DNA from: Paenibacillus sp. oral taxon 786 str. D14
GTDB taxonomy: Bacteria; Bacillota; Bacilli; Paenibacillales; Paenibacillaceae
Direction: 5' to 3'
Length of the DNA stretch: 7,933 bases
NCBI RefSeq assembly: GCF_000159955.1
Contig: NZ_GG695995.1
Location: forward strand, 2,088-10,020
In this document: positions 1 through 4,706 of the stretch, piece after piece
Position numbering within the stretch: position 1 is the first letter of the stretch
Layout: each line of letters opens with the position of its first letter
Translations under genes and position numbers: made by a program
Notes under the pieces: model-generated
Told to the model about the DNA's origin: nothing
Databases searched by the model: none
The model's input: only the letters and a program-made list of their open reading frames with translations

Positions 1-1
1 C

Positions 2-238
2 CTAAGCTTGAATCGGTTCAAATGTCACCTTCCAATGATCCGCTGCCAGTTGTTCGCATTCATGACGGTAGCCCTTACCTTCAAGCACCTTCAGGAGCGG
101 GACGGGCTTCATTGTGGCGTGCAGAACAAGGCTGTCACCCTCCTGCAGCTTCCCAACCGTGTCCATAATAACGCTGAACGGCTCTTCGCCGCGGCGAAGA
201 ATCGGCCGAACGTCGAGTTCAACGATCTGGTTTGCCAT
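2..238 (-). CDS. DUF2249 domain protein (type with LDVR...RGEEPF motif)
   Basis: This 78-aa soluble protein is essentially one DUF2249 domain, a small fold related to TusA-like proteins. Visible family features are the N-terminal VELDVR strand, RGEEPFSVIMDTV, LQEGDSLVLHA, the KPVPLLKVLEGKGY segment and a closing HWKVTFEP strand. It has no Cys-Pro pair of the TusA sulfurtransferase type and only one cysteine (in HECEQ), so a TusA-like sulfur relay is not supported. The biochemical role of DUF2249 proteins is not established; they often occur beside nitrogen-oxide respiration and hemerythrin genes. The ATG start (236-238) directly abuts the TAA stop of the upstream gene, and its ribosome site GGAGGTGA lies inside the end of that gene (about 247-254), indicating translational coupling. 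It is the last visible gene of a three-gene minus-strand operon that may continue beyond the window. Confidence 0.85.
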   Translation of the reverse strand: MANQIVELDVRPILRRGEEPFSVIMDTVGKLQEGDSLVLHATMKPVPLLKVLEGKGYRHECEQLAADHWKVTFEPIQA

Positions 239-598
239 TTATGGATTCACCTCCACGTCCGTCCGTTCGGCGGCAAATGCTTGGCAGAGCCGAGCTGCAC
301 CGCTGAGTCCCTTCATGCCGCCGTACAGCGTATAGAAGAACGAGTCCGGCGCATCCAGCGAGAAGGACAAATACTGCTTTGGATCGATCCCCAGCATTTT
401 TTCAAACAAAGCGGAAGTATCGTAGGCATAGAAACAGAAATAGGTGTATTGGAATTCCGGCATTTTTTCCGCGATGGTGAGGATCTCGCTGGCATAGCGT
501 TCCAGATTGCTTTCCGCTTCCTCAATCATCCGTAACGCATCCTCGAGCTCGACGGCAATCTTAATTGTTTTCTCATCGACAACCGTAATCGTTGCCAT
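239..598 (-). CDS. Unrecognised 119-aa protein between two DUF2249 genes
   Basis: I do not recognise this family. The 119-aa product appears soluble, with no signal peptide or membrane segment. A short N-terminal beta-like stretch (ITVVDEKTIKIAVEL, residues 4-18) is followed by an acidic helix (about 19-46, rich in E/A/L). Then comes an unusual aromatic run FQYTYFCFYAY (49-59), the segment DPKQYLSFSLDAPDSFFYTLYGG (72-94) and a C-terminal helix with GAARLCQAFAAER. The two cysteines do not form an obvious metal motif. The ATG start is preceded by AGGGGGAA (about 606-613). It begins 16 bp after the upstream DUF2249 gene, and its stop touches the start of the downstream one, so it is co-transcribed with both. 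Its position suggests a role in the same, probably anaerobic, process, but nothing in the sequence shows a reaction. Confidence 0.8.
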   Translation of the reverse strand: MATITVVDEKTIKIAVELEDALRMIEEAESNLERYASEILTIAEKMPEFQYTYFCFYAYDTSALFEKMLGIDPKQYLSFSLDAPDSFFYTLYGGMKGLSGAARLCQAFAAERTDVEVNP

Positions 599-614
599 AG
601 GGCATTCCCCCTGC

Positions 615-848
615 TTAGTTTTTGCCGATTTTCACCTGGAACATCTCTGGCCCCTGCTCAATGTACTCCCAAGTGAAACCGCCGGGATGCATGGCCTCGA
701 ACTGAAACCGGAGCGGTACCGGGTCATGGTCGTTAATCAGCAGCATCGCTTCCCCCGGCTCCAGGGAATTAAAGGTTGCAAAAATGGTCTTATGCTTGAG
801 CTGCGGCGGATATTCGGTGGCGTTGACAGTAGCTTTGAATTGACTCAT
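615..848 (-). CDS. DUF2249 domain protein (type with LINDHDPVPL motif)
   Basis: This 77-aa protein is a single DUF2249 domain of the classical subtype. The conserved run LEPGEAMLLINDHDPVPLRFQFEA (about residues 29-52) is followed by GGFTWEYIEQGPEMFQVKI, matching the family core NDHDP.PL...F.W.Y...GP..W.V.I. It is cytoplasmic and of unknown biochemical function; the family is common near nitric-oxide and nitrite reduction genes and hemerythrins. The ATG at 846-848 has a strong ribosome site AGGAGGAC (about 855-862). It is the first gene of the minus-strand operon, behind a TATAAT box and an FNR-type palindrome. It and the 78-aa protein at 2-238 are distant paralogues of the same domain carried in one operon. 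Confidence 0.88.
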   Translation of the reverse strand: MSQFKATVNATEYPPQLKHKTIFATFNSLEPGEAMLLINDHDPVPLRFQFEAMHPGGFTWEYIEQGPEMFQVKIGKN

Positions 849-890
849 GGGAAGTCCTCCTAAATGTTTAGAATTTAACGATTCGCCCCC

Positions 891-896
891 ATTATA
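891..896 (-). promoter_or_regulatory. -10 element of the DUF2249 operon promoter
   Basis: On the minus strand these bases read TATAAT, a perfect sigma-A -10 hexamer. The predicted transcription start is near 884, giving a leader of about 36 nt before the ATG at 848. No TTGACA-like -35 is present at 16-18 bp; that position overlaps the FNR-type palindrome at 916-933, which fits an activator-dependent promoter. Confidence 0.65.
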
Positions 897-915
897 GCAA
901 CGGACTTGAGCGGGA

Positions 916-933
916 TTGTGATATCAGTCACAA
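916..933. promoter_or_regulatory. FNR/CRP-type operator 1 (DUF2249 operon side)
   Basis: TTGTGATATCAGTCACAA is a perfect inverted repeat of TTGTGA with a 6-bp spacer, fitting the Bacillus FNR consensus TGTGA-N6-TCACA. Its centre (924.5) lies about 40.5 bp upstream of the start predicted from the minus-strand TATAAT at 891-896, the usual place for an activator that replaces the -35. Bacillales generally lack a cAMP-CRP system, so FNR or another CRP/FNR-family regulator is the likely ligand; this is inferred. Confidence 0.75.
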
Positions 934-987
934 GATGCGAAACCGTCAAAAATTTCTCGGCGGATTTGTCCGGAAGCTGCCATGAAT

Positions 988-1007
988 CAAGTGATTTCTG
1001 TCACTTG
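988..1007. promoter_or_regulatory. FNR/CRP-type operator 2 (ywiC side)
   Basis: CAAGTGATTTCTGTCACTTG is a perfect 7-bp inverted repeat around a 6-bp spacer, with the GTGA-N6-TCAC core of the FNR/CRP class. Its centre (997.5) lies 41.5 bp upstream of the start predicted from the plus-strand TATAAT at 1027-1032, the canonical class II activator position. The two operator centres are 73 bp apart, close to seven helical turns. Confidence 0.75.
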
Positions 1008-1026
1008 GGTGCCGATGCCGGACGAT

Positions 1027-1032
1027 TATAAT
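1027..1032 (+). promoter_or_regulatory. -10 element of the ywiC promoter
   Basis: A perfect TATAAT gives a predicted start near 1039 and a leader of about 44 nt before the ATG at 1083. The bases at the -35 position (CTTGGG, 1004-1009) do not resemble TTGACA and overlap operator 2, as expected for a promoter that needs an activator. Confidence 0.65.
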
Positions 1033-1082
1033 GTGCGTAATTTGAATTTGATGGCTCACGATTAGAAGGAGGAACCGATAAC

Positions 1083-1823
1083 ATGCGCGTCCGAGATTAC
1101 ATCCCGAATCAACATGGAGCCTGGGCCATGCTGATCGTTCCGTTTCTGTTTGGCATGCTCGCCTCTACCCCCGGGGCGATCCACGGTTTGTTGTTTGTGT
1201 GCTGGCTTCTCATTTATCTGTTTATGTTTCCTTTGCTGCAATGGATTCGGAGGGGAAAAGCCAAGACCAAAGCCAAAGCCGACCGATACCGCAAGCCTTT
1301 GCTGCTCTACGGTGCGTTGCTGGTCCCTGCGGCGCTCACTTTGGTCCTGCTTCGCCCCGAGGTGCTGAAGTTGGCTCTCCTGTTCGTGCCGCTGTTTGGG
1401 GTGAATGCCTTCTATGCCAAGCAGAAGCGCGAACGCGCTCTGCTGAACGACATCGCGGCGATCGTGCAATTCAGCTTGATGGTGTTTATCTCGTATCAGC
1501 TTGGAGGAGGAACCGATCTTCGGCTCGCCACGGAACTGTTCCTGATCAGCACGTTGTATTTTGTAGGGACCGCTTTTTACGTGAAAACCATCATCCGCGA
1601 ACGGAATAATAAGCGATTCTATTGCTACTCCGTAGCCTACCACGTTATGCTGATGATCTTGGCCGTATGGCTGCTCTCTCCGGCGCTGTGGATCGCCGCA
1701 TTGATCCTGCTGGCTAGAGCGGTCTGGTTCCCGCGGACGGGGATTACCGCCAAGCAGTCCGGCATGCTGGAAATTGTCTATTCTGTTATTGTTCTTGCCG
1801 CCTTCTGGATGACCTACGCCTGA
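1083..1823 (+). CDS. ywiC: YwiC-like polytopic membrane protein
   Basis: This 246-aa integral membrane protein belongs to the YwiC-like family. The diagnostic N-terminal motif PNQHGAWAML (residues 8-17) is present, as is a cytoplasmic-type loop AKQKRERALLNDIAAI (about 112-127). About eight hydrophobic segments are visible, roughly at 16-31, 34-53, 71-89, 92-109, 120-139, 147-166, 182-212 and 224-243, with basic loops such as RRGKAKTKAKADRYRK between them. The function is unknown. B. subtilis ywiC lies near fnr and is reported as part of the anaerobic FNR regulon, which agrees with the FNR-type site and TATAAT box placed upstream here. The ATG follows a strong AAGGAGGAA ribosome site (about 1067-1075). 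The gene diverges from the DUF2249 operon, and no terminator separates it from ytoI 51 bp downstream. Confidence 0.85.
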   Translation: MRVRDYIPNQHGAWAMLIVPFLFGMLASTPGAIHGLLFVCWLLIYLFMFPLLQWIRRGKAKTKAKADRYRKPLLLYGALLVPAALTLVLLRPEVLKLALLFVPLFGVNAFYAKQKRERALLNDIAAIVQFSLMVFISYQLGGGTDLRLATELFLISTLYFVGTAFYVKTIIRERNNKRFYCYSVAYHVMLMILAVWLLSPALWIAALILLARAVWFPRTGITAKQSGMLEIVYSVIVLAAFWMTYA

Positions 1824-1828
1824 ATGTG

Positions 1829-1834
1829 TATAAT
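1829..1834 (+). promoter_or_regulatory. Candidate -10 element for ytoI
   Basis: TATAAT lies just after the ywiC stop codon and 40 bp before the ytoI start. The -35 at 17 bp spacing (TGGATG, 1806-1811, inside the end of ywiC) is poor, matching TTGACA at 3 of 6 positions. ytoI could therefore have its own weak promoter in addition to readthrough from ywiC. Confidence 0.45.
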
Positions 1835-1874
1835 GAATACAGAATAGTACAGATTCGGGCAGGGGGTATAACAG

Positions 1875-3209
1875 TTGGAGGGACCGGAAGAAAGCGTAAC
1901 AAAACACGAACAGCTGCTCCAACATATCGAAGGACTCAAGATTGGAACGAAAATCTCCGTGCGCAAGCTGGCCAAAGCGCTGGGGGTAAGTGAAGGTACC
2001 GCCTACCGGGCGGTGAAGGAAGCGGAGAATCTCGGGATCGTCATTACGAAGGAACGGATCGGCACGGTTCGCGTGGAGAAGAAGCCGCGCAACATCTCGG
2101 ACCAGCTCACCTTTGGCGATGTGGTTGAGATCGTCGAAGGTCATGTGCTGGGCGGCGGAGAAGGATTGAACAAAACGCTGAACAAGTATGTCATTGGCGC
2201 GATGAAAATCGATGCCATGGCCAGATACATTGACGCCGGCAGCCTGCTGATCATCGGGAACCGCGATAATGCCCATTCACTTGCCCTGGAGCAAGGCGCC
2301 GGGGTATTGATCACCGGGGGGTTCGGGACGAGCCGCGAGGTGAAGACGCTGGCGGACAAGCTGGCATTGCCGATCATCTCCTCGCGTCACGACACGTTTA
2401 CCGTCGCATCGATGATTAACCGGGCGTTATTTGACCGTTTGATTAAGAAAAAAATCATGCTGGTGGAAGACATCGTCAGCCGCAAACCGCGGGTGAGCAT
2501 GCTGAAGGCGACCAGCAACATTTCCGATTTTGATCAGTTGTCTTTAGAGACGGGGCAGCAGCATTTTCCGGTGGTGGACGAGTGGAACCGGGTCATCGGG
2601 ATCGTCAGCCGGAAGAACGTCGAAGAGCTGAGCGGCGACCAGCCGATTGAGAAATGCATGACCCGCCATCCGATCACCGTTGGCCTGCAGACATCGCTCG
2701 CTTCGGCAGCGCAAATCATGGTCTGGGAAGGGATCGACTTCTTGCCTGTCGTGGACCGCAACCGGAAGCTGGTCTCGTCGGTGACGCGCCGCGAGGTGCT
2801 GCAAGCGATGCGGGACGTACGGAATCAGCCGCAGCTGGGCGAAACGTTTGAGCACTTAATGTGGAACGGGTTTGCCGAGGAACGGGACGAAGAGGGGAAA
2901 TTGTTCTTCCGCGGAATGATTACGCCGCAGATGGCGACCGATTTGGGGACGATCTCGCATGGGGTCCTGACCTCGCTGATGACCCAAGCCGGACTTCGCG
3001 CGGCCAAAGACGCCAGCGGCGGCGACTTTGTGGTCGATAACCTGACGACCTATTTCGTCCGTCCGGTGCAAATTGAAAACCCGGTGGTTATCACCCCCGT
3101 ATTACTGGAGATGAGCCGCCGGGCTTGCAAGCTGGAAATTATGTTAACCTATCAGGATTCGCTGGTTTCGAAGGCGGTCATGACGCTGCAGTCCATCGAC
3201 CATGCCTAA
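1875..3209 (+). CDS. ytoI: YtoI: HTH-DRTGG-CBS-CBS-hotdog regulator-like protein
   Basis: This 444-aa multidomain protein corresponds to B. subtilis YtoI. In order: a winged HTH (about residues 10-66, with VRKLAKALGVSEGTAYRAVKEAENLG); a DRTGG domain (about 75-184, including GAMKIDAMARYI, GSLLIIGNRDNAH and GAGVLITGGF); two CBS motifs forming a nucleotide-binding Bateman module (about 195-253 and 258-313); and a C-terminal hotdog thioesterase-like domain (about 322-443, with ATDLGTISHGVLTSLMTQAG and VDNLTTYFVRPVQIENPV). The arrangement suggests a DNA-binding sensor of an adenine nucleotide and an acyl-CoA-like ligand. The pneumococcal regulator SpxR is described with a related architecture, but the ligand here is not shown. 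The start is TTG at 1875, preceded at 7 bp by AGGGGGT (1861-1867); no ATG lies near the ribosome site. A strong terminator follows. Confidence 0.88.
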   Translation: MEGPEESVTKHEQLLQHIEGLKIGTKISVRKLAKALGVSEGTAYRAVKEAENLGIVITKERIGTVRVEKKPRNISDQLTFGDVVEIVEGHVLGGGEGLNKTLNKYVIGAMKIDAMARYIDAGSLLIIGNRDNAHSLALEQGAGVLITGGFGTSREVKTLADKLALPIISSRHDTFTVASMINRALFDRLIKKKIMLVEDIVSRKPRVSMLKATSNISDFDQLSLETGQQHFPVVDEWNRVIGIVSRKNVEELSGDQPIEKCMTRHPITVGLQTSLASAAQIMVWEGIDFLPVVDRNRKLVSSVTRREVLQAMRDVRNQPQLGETFEHLMWNGFAEERDEEGKLFFRGMITPQMATDLGTISHGVLTSLMTQAGLRAAKDASGGDFVVDNLTTYFVRPVQIENPVVITPVLLEMSRRACKLEIMLTYQDSLVSKAVMTLQSIDHA

Positions 3210-3236
3210 GCAGCGGAGCGGGGATCCTGCATGCAA

Positions 3237-3283
3237 AGAGGGATAGCCTAACGGCCTGGGGCCGCGAGGTTATCCCTCTTTTT
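3237..3283 (+). terminator. Rho-independent terminator after ytoI, overlapping the end of ytpI
   Basis: The left arm AGAGGGATAGCC (3237-3248) pairs with GGTTATCCCTCT (3268-3279) over 12 bp with one G-U pair. An inner CGGCC/GGCCG hairpin lies in the loop region (about 3252-3264), and a run of five T follows on the plus strand (3279-3283). On the minus strand only three T follow the stem, so termination should be stronger for ytoI than for ytpI. The right arm includes the last codons and TAA stop of the convergent gene. Confidence 0.88.
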
Positions 3284-3569
3284 GCCGGGCATATAAGCCA
3301 TGGTTGCGGAGGCCGGCGAAGATGTTAAACGCCCCCAGCACCATAAACACAGCGCCGATGACAACGCGAAGCGTCGAGCCGCTGAACAGGAACATTTGGA
3401 TGAGGGCCAGAACGATCAGCATCACGCCCATACTGATATTCATTTTGGCGGCCGCCATTCCCCGCGTCTTCGGATCGAGCGAACGCCGGGACTTAAAGCT
3501 GAAGAAGACCGAGCCCACGCAACTGATGATCAAAATCACGTAAAGAATGGATTGGATCGTTTGGATCAT
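3270..3569 (-). CDS. ytpI: YtpI-like small membrane protein
   Basis: This 99-aa membrane protein matches YtpI in size, gene position (convergent with ytoI, on the ytrI side) and layout. It has three hydrophobic segments, about residues 5-25 (ILYVILIISCVGSVFFSF), 46-64 (SMGVMLIVLALIQMFLFSG) and 67-87 (LRVVIGAVFMVLGAFNIFAGL). A polar loop SRRSLDPKTRGMAAAK lies between the first two, and the tail is basic (RNHGLYARQKEG). Its function is unknown. The ATG at 3567-3569 has an AAAGGAG ribosome site (3583-3589), but the spacing of 13 nt is longer than usual and no closer start codon exists. The stop codon lies inside the right arm of the ytoI terminator. Confidence 0.78.
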   Translation of the reverse strand: MIQTIQSILYVILIISCVGSVFFSFKSRRSLDPKTRGMAAAKMNISMGVMLIVLALIQMFLFSGSTLRVVIGAVFMVLGAFNIFAGLRNHGLYARQKEG

Positions 3570-3631
3570 GAGAGGTTCGTAGCTCCTTTAATCGTAGAGT
3601 GGATACGCGCTTGAGCAGCAACAGAACGTCG

Positions 3632-3654
3632 AATTCCTGCAAAAATACAGTTTT
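3632..3654. repeat. Short hairpin repeat, copy 1
   Basis: AATTCCTGCA, a 4-nt centre AAAA, then TACAGTTTT. Copy 2 at 3702-3724 is identical in the first 10 and last 9 bases and differs only in the four central ones. Read on the minus strand, CTGTA and TGCAG pair (one G-U) around the variable 4-nt loop. Confidence 0.7.
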
Positions 3655-3701
3655 TAATCGCAAAAACAGTTATTCAATCCACATGCTCTTGAAATGGAGA
3701 A

Positions 3702-3724
3702 AATTCCTGCACTTTTACAGTTTT
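3702..3724. repeat. Short hairpin repeat, copy 2
   Basis: AATTCCTGCA, centre CTTT, then TACAGTTTT, lying 70 bp from copy 1 in the same orientation. The 19 of 23 identical bases, with all differences in the predicted loop, suggest a structural repeat rather than chance similarity in AT-rich DNA. Confidence 0.7.
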
Positions 3725-3768
3725 GTTTGCCGTCTCAAGTGAATTACCTCATATTTTAGCATGATTTG

Positions 3769-4269
3769 CTAGAGACGAATATAGGGCCGCATGTCCACCC
3801 AAACCTGAAGCACCCCGTCACTCACCAGCATCGTCTTGATTTGAATCGCGTATTCCTTGTCGCGAACGACATAGATTTTTCGGTTTAACAGCGTGCGGGC
3901 CATTTTGGCATCCGAGTCAATATCAAAAATATTTCGACCCCGCAGCACCTCTAATTCGTTGTGAAGCTGCTCGGCGACCTCCTTCACCGCCAGCGAATCG
4001 AGCGGCGGATCGCGTTCCTCCACGCGCACCTTGATCTCTTTGATGACGGTGGAACGGTTGTTGTATTTTTTTAGCGTCCGAATGTCCTCTTCGGCTTGAT
4101 GCAGCTGGATGGTCAGGTCTTTGTTCTGGATCCACAGCAAATTGTAGCTGGTCTGATAAATGACGTTATACACGATACTTCCGGTTACCATGCCGAGGAT
4201 AAACACGGCGGTGAATTGCATAAACCTGCGAAAGCCCGTTAGCTTCGGTTGTTTCGCCTCTTCATTCAT
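3769..4269 (-). CDS. ytrI: YtrI, sporulation membrane protein
   Basis: This 166-aa protein corresponds to YtrI, which in B. subtilis is encoded with YtrH, is made under sigma-E in the mother cell and is needed for efficient sporulation. A short cytoplasmic N-terminus precedes one membrane segment (about residues 17-36, FTAVFILGMVTGSIVYNVIY). A likely coiled coil follows (about 45-75, IQNKDLTIQLHQAEEDIRTLKKY), then a predicted extracytoplasmic domain to the end (VIKEIKVRVEE..., ending VDMRPYIRL). I chose the ATG at 4267-4269 over an in-frame GTG at 4285-4287. The ATG overlaps the ytrH stop as ATGA and has GGGGGAGG 6 nt upstream (about 4276-4283), whereas the GTG lies upstream of that ribosome site. 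Translational coupling to ytrH is expected. Confidence 0.85.
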   Translation of the reverse strand: MNEEAKQPKLTGFRRFMQFTAVFILGMVTGSIVYNVIYQTSYNLLWIQNKDLTIQLHQAEEDIRTLKKYNNRSTVIKEIKVRVEERDPPLDSLAVKEVAEQLHNELEVLRGRNIFDIDSDAKMARTLLNRKIYVVRDKEYAIQIKTMLVSDGVLQVWVDMRPYIRL

Positions 4270-4595
4270 CCCCGTCCTCCCCCGCACATCCAGCGCACCA
4301 ATTCCGAACCCATATGCGCCCCGAGAAAGGCGAACAACAGGTACAAGATCTGTTTGATGGCCGGAGACAGGTTCCCGTCAAAAAAATTGCTCTCAATGAC
4401 CCGCATCGGGTCGATCGTGCCGCCAACTGCAGCAGCCAGCGCCCATATTTTAATGCGGTCGGCAATGTCCAGCATCGTCTGCGTCGGAGGCTGCAGTGAA
4501 ACGACTGCGCCGATGCCGCCAACCATGGCGCCCCCCACCACAATTCCGAAGGCGATAAAGAAATCCATGACCGCTTTGGTCAAAAACGTGCTCAT
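4266..4595 (-). CDS. ytrH: YtrH, sporulation membrane protein
   Basis: This 109-aa membrane protein matches YtrH, partner of YtrI in efficient sporulation. Hydrophobic, glycine-rich segments lie at about residues 9-33 (VMDFFIAFGIVVGGAMVGGIGAVVS), 48-60 (IKIWALAAAVGGT) and 82-103 (ILYLLFAFLGAHMGSELVRW); IDPMRVIESNFFDGNLSPAIKQ connects the last two. The ATG at 4593-4595 is preceded by GGAAAGGGG (about 4604-4612). The TGA stop overlaps the ytrI start. It diverges from dnaE across 111 bp, as in the B. subtilis locus. No convincing sigma-E promoter was found upstream. Confidence 0.87.
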   Translation of the reverse strand: MSTFLTKAVMDFFIAFGIVVGGAMVGGIGAVVSLQPPTQTMLDIADRIKIWALAAAVGGTIDPMRVIESNFFDGNLSPAIKQILYLLFAFLGAHMGSELVRWMCGGGRG

Positions 4596-4661
4596 GCGCG
4601 CTTGCCCCTTTCCGAGGTTTGTCCGGTCTTTCTACCATTCTATGGGCGGGCAATGCCTATG

Positions 4662-4667
4662 TATGAT
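4662..4667 (+). promoter_or_regulatory. Weak candidate -10 element for dnaE
   Basis: TATGAT (5 of 6 to TATAAT), 40 bp before the dnaE start; the overlapping TAAAAT at 4667-4672 is an alternative. No good -35 is found at 16-18 bp for either, so this is tentative. Confidence 0.3.
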
Positions 4668-4706
4668 AAAATATTAGAGGTAAACCGATTGAAAGGAAGG
4701 GATCGC

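Larger units (their letters stand above)
3570..3768. other. 199-bp intergenic gap between ytpI and ytrI
   Basis: This AT-rich stretch contains no credible gene. It holds two copies of a short hairpin-forming repeat, a degenerate third fragment (about 3659-3671, GCAAAAACAGTT) and the ytpI ribosome site. No strong terminator or sigma-A promoter is visible on either strand. In B. subtilis nrnA occupies the space between ytpI and ytrI. Confidence 0.6.

Noticed and set aside
8..535. Plus-strand reading frame of 175 codons across the DUF2249 operon
   Set aside because: It overlaps two well-supported minus-strand genes with coupled start and stop codons and has no recognisable domain.
1062..2276. 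Long minus-strand reading frame (404 codons) opposite ywiC and ytoI
   Set aside because: Its translation is rich in H, Q, R and P with no domain, and it lies antisense to two genes with recognisable families and good ribosome sites. It also crosses their promoter regions.
3672..3738. Possible minus-strand sigma-A promoters for ytpI (TTGAAT and TTGAGA hexamers)
   Set aside because: Neither has a good -10 at 16-18 bp; in an AT-rich gap such partial matches are expected by chance.
4655..4690. Minus-strand CATACATA as a sigma-E -10 for ytrH-ytrI
   Set aside because: It matches the CATACA core, but the last two positions differ from the consensus and no ATATT-like -35 lies at 14-16 bp; the nearby AATATT is too close. 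Sigma-E control is expected from B. subtilis but is not shown by this sequence.
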